Assembly (NCBI RefSeq): GCF_004683965.1 | Contig: NZ_CP038436.1 | Coordinates: 496,001 to 560,000 of the forward strand | DNA length: 64,000 nt | Direction: 5' to 3' | Source: Nocardioides seonyuensis | Lineage (GTDB): Bacteria > Actinomycetota > Actinomycetes > Propionibacteriales > Nocardioidaceae | Part shown: one piece after another, positions 8,869 to 17,473 of the stretch | Numbering within the stretch: position 1 is the stretch's first letter | How the letters are laid out: the number at the start of each line of letters is the position of its first letter | Notes under the pieces: generated by a model | What the model was told of the DNA's origin: nothing | Database searches by the model: none | What the model saw: the letters and a program-made list of their open reading frames with translations, nothing else | Made by a program: the position numbers and the translations under genes

Positions 8869-10113
8869 TCAGCGGGACCGTAGGAATCGTCCAGGTGCCC
8901 GCTTCGGTGGGGAGAGGACCGTCCCCGGGAACACGGCATCGACCAGCCCTGCGATCGCCTCGGCAACCGGGCTACGACCCCCGTCGACCAGCGCACGACC
9001 GGTCACCAGCGCGCGGTCCAGCGCCGCCCGGTCCTCGGCCAGGAAGTGAAGCCCCGAGATCCGGGCGAAGCCCTCGACCATCCCGGCGATCTCCCGCTCG
9101 GACCAGCCGATGCTCGGTCGCATCCGGTTGACGACCACCCTCGTGGGAGCGGCCAGCGAGCGCTCCCGCAGGTCCACCAGCCCGCGGGCGAGCCTGGACA
9201 GGCCGACCGGGTCGGCTGACCCGACCACGACGACCTCGTCGGCGAGGTCGAGGGCGGCGTGGGTCATCGCGTTGCGGGCGGGCCGACCACCGAACTCGGA
9301 CCCGGGGTCGTCCTCCAGGGAGAAGCCCGTGTCCACGACGACGTGGCCACGTGCACGGCCGGACTCCAGCAGCTGCTCGACGTGCGGGCCGCGCACCTCC
9401 CGCCAGCGGTCCGCTCGAGGCAGGCCCGTCACGACGGCCAGGTGCTCATCGATCCCCCGGCACACCGTGCCCCACCGCTGGGCGAGCTGGCCTGATCCGG
9501 CGAGCCGCGCGGCTGACAGCAGGCCGGACACCTCGTCGAGGACACCCAGCTGCTGGGCGACGCTGCCACCGTAGGGATCGGCGTCCACCAGGAGCACGGG
9601 CGCTCCGCGATGGGCCAGCTCGGCGGCCACGTTGACCGCCACCGTGGTGCGCCCCGGAGCGCCGGTGGGGCCCCAGACCGTGATCACGCGGTGCGCCTCG
9701 TCAGCGGAGGCGACGACGTGGTCGGCCTCGGACGTCCCCCCTGCCCGGGTGTCGTCGACTCCCTCCGCCCTGGAGATCAGCTCCGCGAGCTCGGCCATGT
9801 CGGCCGCGCCGACGACCGTGCTGATGCCGAGCCGGGAGGCCCGCTCACGCACGTCGAGGTCCTCGGGAGGACCGTTCGTGACGGCTACCGGACGCAGCGC
9901 GTGGCGGCGCAGGTGGGTGACCACCGAAGGATCCAGGCCGGGGGCATCGAGCGCGACGACCGCGACGTCTGCCTGGCCGCTGGTCGCCGCGGCCATCAGG
10001 TCGTCGACGTCGACGCAGCGCTTGAGGACCGCCACCTGGGGGGCCCGCTCGAGGATCGCGAGCGCCGTGGACTCCCACCCCTCGCCCGCGGCGAGCAGAA
10101 GTGTGCAGATCAC
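8869..10113 (-). CDS. CpaE/Ssd-like MinD-family ATPase with degenerate Walker A
   Basis: A 414-residue protein starting at GTG (MICTLLLAAGEGWES). Residues 1-110 look like a receiver-like domain; from about residue 145 a MinD/ParA-type domain begins (VITVWGPTGAPGRTTVAVNVAAEL). The deviant Walker A KGGxGKTT reads TGAPGRTT: both the signature Lys and the P-loop Lys are replaced, as in Ssd-type proteins, so ATP hydrolysis is doubtful. LLVDADPYGGSVAQQLG follows and VVVVGSADPVGLSRLARGL lies near residue 325. CpaE homologues localise Tad pili, and Ssd of M. tuberculosis affects septation. The gene begins one base after the stop of the SAF-domain gene. No tadA/B/C genes are present, so the pair is an orphan. 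Confidence 0.8.
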   Translation of the reverse strand: MICTLLLAAGEGWESTALAILERAPQVAVLKRCVDVDDLMAAATSGQADVAVVALDAPGLDPSVVTHLRRHALRPVAVTNGPPEDLDVRERASRLGISTVVGAADMAELAELISRAEGVDDTRAGGTSEADHVVASADEAHRVITVWGPTGAPGRTTVAVNVAAELAHRGAPVLLVDADPYGGSVAQQLGVLDEVSGLLSAARLAGSGQLAQRWGTVCRGIDEHLAVVTGLPRADRWREVRGPHVEQLLESGRARGHVVVDTGFSLEDDPGSEFGGRPARNAMTHAALDLADEVVVVGSADPVGLSRLARGLVDLRERSLAAPTRVVVNRMRPSIGWSEREIAGMVEGFARISGLHFLAEDRAALDRALVTGRALVDGGRSPVAEAIAGLVDAVFPGTVLSPPKRAPGRFLRSR

Positions 10114-10114
10114 C

Positions 10115-10777
10115 TCAGCGCCGCCCGACCACACGCACGAGCCCCTCGCCGCTGGCGGCGAGCAGTGTGGCCAAGGAGCCCTCGTCGTCCTGGGGGACGC
10201 TGAGCACGACCTGGCGGCTCGTCGAGGCTGCGAACGACTCGGCGGCGCTGGGAGCCGCGAGGACCGCCACGTCGTGCAGCACCGCCTTGGCCCGTGGCTC
10301 GCCGCGCGCACCCTCGCCCACCACCCAGATGTCCACACGCGACCCGGCCCCCACGCCCGGCGGGACGTGCTCGGGGCCGACGGCCACCGGGACCGCCACG
10401 GTGTCGGAGGAGGCGTCGCCGAGGGCCGCACCGGCCACGAGCTCGCCGGCGCCGACGCCGCGAAGCAGGGTCAGCTCGGCGGGAAGGGTCTCGGAGACGG
10501 GGAGGTAGCGCTCGGAGTCGTCGTCCTCGCCGAAGCGGACCCTCGTCGCGCGCAGGTCGTCGGCGTGGAGCACCTCTCCCGGGCTCAGGTCGCGCGCCGC
10601 GGCCCACACGGCGGTGGACTCGTCGGCCGAGCCGACGACTGCCGACCCTGCGACGACCGAGCCCGCCACCAGGGCGACACCCGCCCAGAGCCGCGGATCT
10701 CGCCAGCCCGGTGACCTCGAGCGGGTGGCGGAGGGCACGTCGGTGGAGAGCGAGTTCCGAGACACGGGGGCAATCAT
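10115..10777 (-). CDS. SAF-domain protein (CpaB/RcpC-like)
   Basis: About 220 residues with one N-terminal membrane anchor (LWAGVALVAGSVVAGSAVVGS) followed by a SAF domain (AARDLSPGEVLHADDLRATRVRF) and an RcpC-like region (SRVDIWVVGEG, AVLHDVAVLAAP). CpaB/RcpC proteins sit in the envelope of Tad pilus systems; here it is paired only with the downstream CpaE-like gene. Start choice is uncertain: the ATG used here gives MIAPVSRNSLSTD, and a GTG 12 codons upstream is also open. Neither has a strong ribosome site. Confidence 0.75.
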   Translation of the reverse strand: MIAPVSRNSLSTDVPSATRSRSPGWRDPRLWAGVALVAGSVVAGSAVVGSADESTAVWAAARDLSPGEVLHADDLRATRVRFGEDDDSERYLPVSETLPAELTLLRGVGAGELVAGAALGDASSDTVAVPVAVGPEHVPPGVGAGSRVDIWVVGEGARGEPRAKAVLHDVAVLAAPSAAESFAASTSRQVVLSVPQDDEGSLATLLAASGEGLVRVVGRR

Positions 10778-10866
10778 GGCGGCGAAGCGGTCCTGCCACA
10801 CCTGCTTGTCCACAGGCTGCGACGTCGGTGCCGTCGACGACGTCGCGCGATGGCACGATGGGGCGC

Positions 10867-11103
10867 ATGGTCGAACCCAGGTTCCTCACCCTCAGCGACG
10901 TCGCCGAGGTGCTCAACACGTCGAGCGCCCAGGTCTACGCGCTCGTGCGACGAGGCGACCTGCCCGCGATCAAGATCGGCGGTCGCGGCCAGTGGAGGGT
11001 CGAGCGCCCGCAGCTCGAGGAGTTCATCCAGCGGATGTATGCCGAGACACGCCAGTTCGTCGACCAGCACCCCTTCGTCGACGCCGACGCCGACCCGAGC
11101 TGA
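10867..11103 (+). CDS. BldC-like helix-turn-helix DNA-binding protein
   Basis: A 78-residue protein that is almost wholly a MerR/excisionase-type winged HTH: LTLSDVAEVLNTSSAQVYALVRRGDLPAIKIGGRGQWRVER, then a short acidic tail. It resembles BldC and related small developmental regulators that bind DNA as head-to-tail arrays. It is divergent from the SAF/CpaE pair, with only about 90 bases between the two starts, so it may regulate that pair. There is no Shine-Dalgarno; an in-frame ATG three codons earlier is an alternative start. Convergent with htrA. Confidence 0.85.
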   Translation: MVEPRFLTLSDVAEVLNTSSAQVYALVRRGDLPAIKIGGRGQWRVERPQLEEFIQRMYAETRQFVDQHPFVDADADPS

Positions 11104-11117
11104 GACGGGGCCTCAGC
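11099..11117. terminator. Bidirectional hairpin between HTH gene and htrA
   Basis: GCTGAG and CTCAGC with a 7-base loop; the two stop codons of the convergent genes occupy the two arms. The stem is short and termination is inferred. Confidence 0.4.
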
Positions 11118-12453
11118 CCACCTCGCCGTCCAGGGTGAGGGTGAACGTCTCCTCGTCGTCGCCGCGCCTGACGGTGAACTCGACCTCCTCGCCCGGGAGG
11201 TGGGTCCGGATGGCGACGATCAGGGCGATGCCGTCGGTGACCGGCTGGTCGTCGACCGCGGTCACGATGTCGTCCTTCTTCAGGCCCGCACGCGCCGCAG
11301 GGGTGTCAGGCATGACCTCGGTGATCTCGGCACCCACCTCGACCCCCTCGCCACCCGTACGGACCTTGGCGCCGATCACGGGGTACTCCGCCTTGCCGGT
11401 GCGCAGGATCTGGTCGACGGTGGTGCGCACCTGCTCGATCGGGATCGCGAAGCCGACACCGATGTTGCCGGACTTCGCCGCGAACCCACCCGTGGTGGCG
11501 ATCGCGGAGTTCACCCCGACGACCTCACCGCTGAGGTTGACCAGCGGACCGCCCGAGTTGCCGGGGTTGATCGCTGCATCGGTCTGCACGGCGTTGATGA
11601 AGGACGACTCGTCACCGGCCTCTCCCGAGGTCGTCACGGGACGGTCCAGGGCGCTCACGATGCCGGAGGTCACGGTCTGGCTCAGACCGAGCGGCGCGCC
11701 GAAGGCGACCACGGACTCCCCGACGCGGAGCGACCGGGACCCTCCGAGCGCGGCAGGCTCGGCATCGCCGATGCCGTCGACCAGCAGCACCGCGAGGTCG
11801 TAGACGGGGCTCCGGCCGACCACGGAGGCCTCGTGGCGCACGCCGGCGTGGTCGATGACGAGGATCGGACCCTCCTCGTCGGCAGCCGAGGCGACGACGT
11901 GGTTGTTGGTGACCACGTGTCCCTCGCGGTCGAGCACGAAGCCGGAGCCGGTCGCACCGCCGGCCTTGCCGTCGTACTCGGCGATGATCTGCACGGTGCT
12001 GGGCAGCAGCGCCTGGGCGACCGCGGGGACCGAGCCGTTGTCGACCTCGAGCGGCGCCGCCTCCTGGGTGCTGATCCCCTCGAGGCCACGCGACACCCGA
12101 CCGGTTCCGTCGGCCAGGTCGACGAGACCGGCACCGACCAACCCGCCGACCAGCCCGACGAGCAGGGCGATCCCGGCCAGGGCCACCCACGTGGCGCCGG
12201 GCAGTCCGCGCTGGTCGGGGGCGGCGCTCGGGCCGAGCGGCCGGTAGCTGCCGTAGCCCGCGTAGGGAACCGGGGCGGGGTAGGCCGGCTGGTGGGGCGG
12301 CGTCGGAATCGGACGGGTCGGGGGGCGTGCGTAGTAGCCGCCGCCCGACGGCAGGCCGCTCAGCGGCTGGGTCGGCTCGTCGCCGGGTCGGTCAGCCGGC
12401 TGGTCGTGCGGCTCGCCGGAGTGCTCGTCCTGTTGGCGCTGGTCCTCGCTCAC
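11113..12453 (-). CDS. htrA: Membrane-anchored HtrA/DegP-like serine protease (S1C)
   Basis: A 446-residue protease. A Pro/Tyr-rich cytosolic N-terminus of about 115 residues is followed by one membrane span (ATWVALAGIALLVGLVGGLVGAGLV), then the exported trypsin-like domain with His in TNNHVVASA, Asp in YDLAVLLV and the nucleophile Ser in NPGNSGGPLVN. A C-terminal PDZ domain (ITEVMPDTPAARAGLKKDDIV) follows. It degrades or refolds damaged envelope proteins. The GTG start overlaps the stop of the anti-sigma gene by 4 bases, and the order sigE-rseA-htrA is the same as in M. tuberculosis. This supports it as part of the SigE envelope-stress regulon. Confidence 0.93.
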   Translation of the reverse strand: MSEDQRQQDEHSGEPHDQPADRPGDEPTQPLSGLPSGGGYYARPPTRPIPTPPHQPAYPAPVPYAGYGSYRPLGPSAAPDQRGLPGATWVALAGIALLVGLVGGLVGAGLVDLADGTGRVSRGLEGISTQEAAPLEVDNGSVPAVAQALLPSTVQIIAEYDGKAGGATGSGFVLDREGHVVTNNHVVASAADEEGPILVIDHAGVRHEASVVGRSPVYDLAVLLVDGIGDAEPAALGGSRSLRVGESVVAFGAPLGLSQTVTSGIVSALDRPVTTSGEAGDESSFINAVQTDAAINPGNSGGPLVNLSGEVVGVNSAIATTGGFAAKSGNIGVGFAIPIEQVRTTVDQILRTGKAEYPVIGAKVRTGGEGVEVGAEITEVMPDTPAARAGLKKDDIVTAVDDQPVTDGIALIVAIRTHLPGEEVEFTVRRGDDEETFTLTLDGEVG

Positions 12454-12920
12454 CGGGCCATCTTCTCCCGAGCGAGCAAGAAACGCTCGGTCAGGGGCGT
12501 CGGGGTGACCGCGGACGGTCCGGGGATGTCGGTCACGGGCGGGCGCGGATCGACTCGCGGCGAGCCGGCAAGGCCCAGCGCCAGCACACCGACGACGCAC
12601 GCTCCGGCGGCGCCGCCACCGATCGCCACGAGACCTCGGTGGCGAGACCGTGCGGGGTAGGCGGCCGCAGCGTTCGACGCGGTGGCGAACGGCTGTGCCG
12701 CGAGAGCCCCCTGGTGCCCCAGCAGCGAGTCCTTGAGCCGATCGGGGGCGCAGGAGGAGCCCAGGGAGAGCTGCGCCAGACGGGTCTTCACCCAACCCTC
12801 GCGCTCGACGAGGTCGCGGCAGGCGTGACAGCTGTGCACGTGGCTCCAGCAGCGCTCCTCCTCGGCGGGAGTCAGATGACCGTCGAGGAGCGCGCTGACG
12901 CGAGACCCGAGGTGGGACAT
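12450..12920 (-). CDS. rseA: Zinc-binding anti-sigma factor (RseA-like)
   Basis: A 156-residue zf-HC2 protein. The N-terminal anti-sigma domain contains the HxxxCxxC zinc motif (HVHSCHAC, near residues 27-34), followed by a linker and one membrane span (AIGGGAAGACVVGVLALGLAGS) near residue 105. The tail is short and extracytoplasmic. It should hold SigE inactive at the membrane until stress releases it. Its ATG shares one base with the sigE stop (TGATG) and its own stop overlaps htrA, so the three genes are tightly coupled. Confidence 0.9.
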   Translation of the reverse strand: MSHLGSRVSALLDGHLTPAEEERCWSHVHSCHACRDLVEREGWVKTRLAQLSLGSSCAPDRLKDSLLGHQGALAAQPFATASNAAAAYPARSRHRGLVAIGGGAAGACVVGVLALGLAGSPRVDPRPPVTDIPGPSAVTPTPLTERFLLAREKMAR

Positions 12921-13498
12921 CAGGCCTCCGCCCGGCGGGAGTACGACGGACCCGAGTAGCGGGCGCGTCCCTCGCTCGGCTCGCGGTGGGCCAGCGCCTT
13001 GCGCAGCATCGTGCGGCCGCGGTGGATCCGCGAGCGGACGGTGCCGAGCTTGGCGTCGAGGATCTCTGCGATCTCCTCGTAGGTCAGTCCCTCCACGTCG
13101 CACAGCACGACCGCGGCGCGGAAGTCGGGAGGCAGGGTGGCGAGTGCACGCTCGATGTCGTCGTCGAAGCGCTGGTCGACGTAGGCCGCGTCGGGCGGCG
13201 GCGTCGCACTCGTCAGGCGGGCGGCACGCTCGTCCGAGAGGGCGTCGAAGCGGATGCGCTGCTTGCGCCGAGCGCCGTCGAGGAACAGGTTGGTCGTGAT
13301 CCGGTGCAGCCACCCCTCGAAGGTGCCGGGGGTGTAGGTGTGGAGCGACCGGAACACCCGCACGAAGACCTCCTGGGTGAGGTCCTCGGCGTCGGCACGG
13401 TTGCCGGTCAGGCGGTAGGCGAGCCTGAACACGCGGTCCGAGTGTCGTTCGACGATCTCGTCCCACGTCGGCAGCACCGAGGACTCGACTTCACTCAC
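12920..13498 (-). CDS. sigE: ECF RNA polymerase sigma factor SigE
   Basis: A 192-residue ECF sigma factor. Region 2 spans roughly residues 15-85 ([46 protein letters not shown]), and region 4 about 125-175 ([37 protein letters not shown]). The start is GTG, 6 bases after AGGAG, within a longer open frame. The downstream zinc anti-sigma and HtrA genes, and the divergent O-methyltransferase, reproduce the M. tuberculosis sigE locus (Rv1220c-Rv1223), so this is very probably the SigE orthologue controlling envelope stress. Confidence 0.92.
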   Translation of the reverse strand: MSEVESSVLPTWDEIVERHSDRVFRLAYRLTGNRADAEDLTQEVFVRVFRSLHTYTPGTFEGWLHRITTNLFLDGARRKQRIRFDALSDERAARLTSATPPPDAAYVDQRFDDDIERALATLPPDFRAAVVLCDVEGLTYEEIAEILDAKLGTVRSRIHRGRTMLRKALAHREPSEGRARYSGPSYSRRAEA

Positions 13499-13695
13499 AT
13501 GCTTCTCCTGCCTCGACGCCTGAGGGCCGAACCTGACACCCAAGGGGACCTCCGAGGCTAGGGAAGCCTCCTGAGAGGAGGCTGTGAGCGGGATGAGAGC
13601 GTCGTACGCAGTGCCCAACGTGCGAAGGTTCACCGGTGTTCCCGCGATAGAGTCGCACCGCCCCGCGCAGCGGGAGCCCGACCCAGGAGGCCACC

Positions 13696-14361
13696 ATTCC
13701 CGCTCCACAGCACACCGCTCCGATCAAGCCCGCGAGCTGGGCCCACGCTGAGCAGTTCGTCGCCGAGGACGAGATCCTCGAGGCCGCGCGCGCTCGCGCC
13801 GAGGAGGTCGGTGTCGTCCCGATCGGCTCAGGGGTGGGCGCTGCCCTCCGCTTCCTCGCCTCCGTCCTCGACGCGCGTGCCGTGGTCGAGATCGGCACCG
13901 GCACCGGCGTCTCCGGCCTCTGGCTGCTGCGCGGCATGCGCTCCGACGGCGTGCTGACCACCGTCGACATCGAAGCCGAGCACCAGCGCCTCGCCAAGGA
14001 GACCTTCACCGAGGCCGGGATCTCCGCCAACCGTGCCCGTACGATCGCCGGCGCCGGGCTGGACGTCCTGCCGCGCCTCACCGACGGCCACTACGACCTG
14101 GTCTTCTGCGACGGGGACAAGCGCGAGTACTCCGCCTACCTGAAGGAGGCCATGCGCCTGCTGCGTCCCGGCGGCGTGGTGGCCTTCGACAACGCGCTGT
14201 GGCACGACCGGGTCGCCGACCCCTCGCAGCGCGACGAGCAGACGGTCGCGATCCGCGAGCTCGGGCGCGAGGTCTCCTCGCACGAGTCGCTCGTGCCGGT
14301 GCTGCTGCCGGTCGGCGACGGCCTGCTGGCAGCGAAGAAGGAGTGGGCTCCCGAAGGCTGA
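13696..14361 (+). CDS. Class I SAM-dependent O-methyltransferase, apparent ATT start
   Basis: About 221 residues of the Rv1220c-type O-methyltransferase family. The SAM motif I is [16 protein letters not shown], followed by [24 protein letters not shown] and [20 protein letters not shown]. Homologues begin about 45 residues before the first in-frame GTG, and that upstream region reads as conserved protein ([25 protein letters not shown]). Between the in-frame TAG at 13648 and that GTG no ATG, GTG, TTG or CTG occurs. A perfect AGGAGG lies 5 bases before ATT, so ATT is taken as the initiation codon, which is rare. If not, the gene is either truncated or mutated. It is divergent from sigE and convergent with a YdhR-like gene. 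Confidence 0.8.
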   Translation: MPAPQHTAPIKPASWAHAEQFVAEDEILEAARARAEEVGVVPIGSGVGAALRFLASVLDARAVVEIGTGTGVSGLWLLRGMRSDGVLTTVDIEAEHQRLAKETFTEAGISANRARTIAGAGLDVLPRLTDGHYDLVFCDGDKREYSAYLKEAMRLLRPGGVVAFDNALWHDRVADPSQRDEQTVAIRELGREVSSHESLVPVLLPVGDGLLAAKKEWAPEG

Positions 14362-14374
14362 GGCCGGGCCTCAG
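14358..14374. terminator. Bidirectional hairpin between methyltransferase and YdhR-like gene
   Basis: CTGAGGC and GCCTCAG pair perfectly around a CGG loop; the stop codons of both convergent genes lie in the arms. No U-tract is present and the role is inferred. Confidence 0.45.
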
Positions 14375-14709
14375 GCTCGGGGTGTGGCCTCGAAGCCGTC
14401 CCATCCCTCGGCCACCGCGACGATCTCGCACGGTTCGATGAGGATCGGGGACGACCCGATGATCTGCGACCCCGGTGACTCGGCCGCGGTCTCGCGGAAG
14501 GCCTCCTCGAACTCGGCGCGCGCCTCGTCGGAGGCGAAGACGTAGCAGCCCTCGAACCACTCGCCCGGCACCGAGCGCCAGGTCTTGAAGCGCAGCCCGG
14601 TCATGCCGGTGAAGCGGGCATGGCTGGTCTCGGCCACGTAGCTGGCCAGTGCCTCGTCGACGCCCTCGGGAGCCTCTGCCAGCGACCAGCGGACGGTCAG
14701 GCCGTTCAT
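14371..14709 (-). CDS. YdhR-like dimeric alpha/beta-barrel protein
   Basis: A small cytosolic protein of 112 residues (MNGLTVRWSLAEAPEG...) with a ferredoxin-like dimeric barrel pattern: RFTGMTGLRFKTW, GEWFEGCYVFASDEARAEFEEAF. This is similar to the YdhR/monooxygenase-like family, for which no secure reaction is known. The ATG overlaps the pepA stop by 4 bases (ATGA), so it is translated with pepA; a longer open frame upstream lies inside pepA and is not used. Confidence 0.7.
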   Translation of the reverse strand: MNGLTVRWSLAEAPEGVDEALASYVAETSHARFTGMTGLRFKTWRSVPGEWFEGCYVFASDEARAEFEEAFRETAAESPGSQIIGSSPILIEPCEIVAVAEGWDGFEATPRA

Positions 14710-16244
14710 GCGATTCCCTCCAGGGGGTCCTCGGAGCCGAGCCAGCTCAGCAGCAGTCGTGCGCCGAACCCGGTCGGGCCCGCTGTCCACTCATGACGAT
14801 CGACGGGAGCCTCGGCGGCGGAGGCGAAGTCGACGTGTCCCCACGGGACGTCACCGGCGAAGGGACGGAGGAAGAGCGCCGCCGTGATGGCGCCCGGGCC
14901 GCCTGCGGCGTTGTCGGCGTCGGCGACCTTGGAGGAGAGCTTCTCCTCGTAGTCGGCGCTGAGCGGCATCCGCCACAGCAGCTCACCGGAGTCGGCGGAG
15001 GCGTCGGCGAGGCGCTGCGCGACACCCTCGTGGTTGGCGAAGTAGCCGCCCGTCCACTGGCCCAGGGCGACCTTCATCGCCCCGGTCAGAGTCGCGACGT
15101 CCACGAGCACGGCAGGAGCGAGCTCGGACACGCCGTAGGCCATCGCGTCGGCCATGACGAGGCGGCCCTCGGCGTCGGTGTTGTTGACCTCGGAGGTGCG
15201 CCCGCCCCAGTGGCGGATCACGTCACCGGGGCGCATGGCCGAACCGCTGATCGAGTTCTCCGCTGCCGGCACCAGGCCGACCACCCGGACCGGGCAGTCG
15301 ACGTCGCGCAGGGCGGTCATCGCGGCGATCACGGCAGCGCCGCCACTCATGTCGCGCTTCATGGTGAGCATGCCCTCGCTGGGCTTGATGTCGAGGCCGC
15401 CGGTGTCGAAGGTGATGCCCTTGCCGACGAGCACGACCGTGGGCGTGCGCCGATCGGCTCCCCGAGGGGTGTAGTCCATTCGGATCAGGCGCGGAGGCGT
15501 CGCGGAGCCGGATCCCACCGCGAGGATGCCGCCGAAGCCCTCGGCAGCAAGGCGCTCCTCGTCCCAGACGGTGACCTCGAGGCCGGCGGCCTCACCCATC
15601 TCGACGGCCTGCTGGGCCAGCCACGGCGGGTTCTTCACGTTGGCGGGAACGGTCGCGAGCGTACGTGCCCTCCACCCGGCACCACCGAGGGCGATGGCCC
15701 GGCGGAGCTCGTCGTCGACGACGCCCTCGTCGTCGCCCAGGGCCGCGAGGACGACGCGCCCGACGGGGCGCTCCTCGGGTCCGGTCGAGCGCCAGTGGAA
15801 CGAGAACGACCCGAGCATGGTCCCCACGACGAAGGCCGTGAGACCGCCCTCCGGCGCGATCGCCGGGATGCTCGAGACGACGCTGGGGCGGTCCTTGGTC
15901 GCACGCGCGACTGCTGCTCCGGCGCGCCGGAAGTCGACCGGCCGCTGCTCGCCGACGCCGACGAGGAGGACGAGTGACACGCGGTCGGACACCACCGGGA
16001 CCGCGGTCACCTCGGCCGTGGCACCGGTCGCGCGGGTGGCGTCCAGCGTGGCGAGGAGATCGACCCCGAGGGCCTGCGCGGCCTCGTCGGCGCCGGGACC
16101 CAGCAGCACGGACCCGTCGTCGCCGGGCAGGACCGGGAAGGCCCACACCGCAGCACCGCCCACCTGGTGCGGGAGCGAGGCGGTGAGGGCGAACTCAGGT
16201 GGCGAGACCTGGGCGGGCAGGAGGTCGGGGTCGACCACGGTCAC
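14706..16244 (-). CDS. pepA: Leucyl aminopeptidase (M17)
   Basis: A 512-residue cytosolic metallo-aminopeptidase that removes N-terminal residues from peptides. The C-terminal catalytic domain has the two-metal ligands in VGKGITFDTGGLDIKPSEGM, the lysine of MKRDMSGGA, and the family signature NTDAEGRLVMADA near residue 355. The N-terminal 170 residues form the usual less conserved domain. It starts at GTG, overlapping the DUF3117 stop by 4 bases, and overlaps the YdhR-like gene downstream, giving a three-gene unit. Confidence 0.95.
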   Translation of the reverse strand: MTVVDPDLLPAQVSPPEFALTASLPHQVGGAAVWAFPVLPGDDGSVLLGPGADEAAQALGVDLLATLDATRATGATAEVTAVPVVSDRVSLVLLVGVGEQRPVDFRRAGAAVARATKDRPSVVSSIPAIAPEGGLTAFVVGTMLGSFSFHWRSTGPEERPVGRVVLAALGDDEGVVDDELRRAIALGGAGWRARTLATVPANVKNPPWLAQQAVEMGEAAGLEVTVWDEERLAAEGFGGILAVGSGSATPPRLIRMDYTPRGADRRTPTVVLVGKGITFDTGGLDIKPSEGMLTMKRDMSGGAAVIAAMTALRDVDCPVRVVGLVPAAENSISGSAMRPGDVIRHWGGRTSEVNNTDAEGRLVMADAMAYGVSELAPAVLVDVATLTGAMKVALGQWTGGYFANHEGVAQRLADASADSGELLWRMPLSADYEEKLSSKVADADNAAGGPGAITAALFLRPFAGDVPWGHVDFASAAEAPVDRHEWTAGPTGFGARLLLSWLGSEDPLEGIA

Positions 16245-16408
16245 CCGACGACGCCCGTGAGGGCGTCAGCCAGCCCCGAGGCCTCCTCGGCGTTGAGCTC
16301 CACGACCAGTCGCCCACCACCCTCGAGCGGAACGCGCATCACGATGCCGCGACCCTCCTTGGTGACTTCGAGCGGTCCGTCGCCCGTGCGGGGCTTCATG
16401 GCGGCCAT
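16241..16408 (-). CDS. DUF3117 protein
   Basis: A highly conserved 55-residue actinobacterial protein, MAAMKPRTGDGPLEVTKEGR, then IVMRVPLEGGGRLVVELNAEEA and LADALTGV. It is entirely globular-like with no membrane segment. Function is unknown. It is the first gene of the unit with pepA, with a 4-base overlap between its stop and the pepA GTG; AGGAAGAGG lies upstream of the ATG. Confidence 0.9.
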   Translation of the reverse strand: MAAMKPRTGDGPLEVTKEGRGIVMRVPLEGGGRLVVELNAEEASGLADALTGVVG

Positions 16409-16592
16409 CGGCGCACCTCTTCCTGACTTGGCTGGCCGGGACTGGCCGGGGCTTCTCGCATGCAAACGAGGCGGCCCGGTGGACACTGCCGCCTCGATCG
16501 GCGTCGTACTGACCTTATTATCCCCCATCCCGGGAGTGACCCGCACCACAGGTCTGGTTCGCCCTGCGGAGATGGTCGGGCAGACTGCTCCC

Positions 16593-17414
16593 ATGACCTC
16601 GACAGCCACGCATGACACCGCCGACGACGCCCCGGTGCTGGTGCGCGTCCTCGACGGCATCGCCACGATCACCCTCAACCGCCCCGACGCGATGAACGGG
16701 CTCGACCTGCGCACCAAGGAGGCCCTGCTCGCGGCCGTGCAGCAGGTCGGCGAGGACGACTCGGCCAGGTGCGTGGTGCTCACCGGCAGTGGGCGCGCCT
16801 TCTGCGTGGGCCAGGACCTCAAGGAGCACCTCCAGGGACTGAAGGGCGACACCAGCATCCCGCTCTCCGACACCGTCGGCCGGCACTACAACCCGATCGT
16901 GCACGCGCTCGCGACCATGCCCAAGCCGGTGGTCGCGGCGGTCAACGGCGTGGCCGCCGGCGCCGGGGCCAGCCTGGCCTTCGCCGCCGACTTCCGCGTC
17001 CTGGTCGACTCCGCGGGCTTCAACACCGCGTTCGCCGGGGTCGCGCTCTCCTGCGACACCGGCGCCAGCTGGTCGCTCCCGCGCCTGGTCGGCCGCGCCA
17101 AGGCCATGGAGCTGCTCTACTTCCCGCGCACGATCTCCGCGGCCGAGGCGCTCGAGCTGGGGCTCGCCACCCAGGTGGTGCCGGCCGCTGACTTCGAGGC
17201 GACGGTCGGCGAGCTCGCCACCCGGCTGGCGGCGGGCCCGACCGTGGCGTTCGGCGCGATCCGGCGGGCCGTCACCAACTCGGCCGCGAGCTCGCTGGAG
17301 GACGCGCTGGCCTTCGAGGCCGACATGATGGCGCTCACCGGTGGCAGCGCCGACCACCGCGCAGCAGTCGACGCGTTCGTGGCGAAGGAGAAGCCGGTCT
17401 TCGAGGGCCGCTGA
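16593..17414 (+). CDS. Enoyl-CoA hydratase/isomerase family protein (PaaG-like)
   Basis: A 273-residue crotonase-fold enzyme: IATITLNRPDAMNGLDL, GRAFCVGQDLKEHL, the oxyanion-hole motif NGVAAGAGASLAFAADFRV, then GVALSCDTGASWSLPRLVG. The last block resembles PaaG-type 1,2-epoxyphenylacetyl-CoA isomerases more than classical hydratases (usual catalytic Glu replaced), but substrate cannot be assigned since no paa genes are nearby. A second in-frame ATG 7 codons upstream (MVGQTAP) is possible. Monocistronic, divergent from DUF3117. Confidence 0.85.
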   Translation: MTSTATHDTADDAPVLVRVLDGIATITLNRPDAMNGLDLRTKEALLAAVQQVGEDDSARCVVLTGSGRAFCVGQDLKEHLQGLKGDTSIPLSDTVGRHYNPIVHALATMPKPVVAAVNGVAAGAGASLAFAADFRVLVDSAGFNTAFAGVALSCDTGASWSLPRLVGRAKAMELLYFPRTISAAEALELGLATQVVPAADFEATVGELATRLAAGPTVAFGAIRRAVTNSAASSLEDALAFEADMMALTGGSADHRAAVDAFVAKEKPVFEGR

Positions 17415-17473
17415 GGGTGGCGGCAGACAACATGCCGCCATCCAGGGTGGTGTACGACGGCGCAGCGTCAGGG

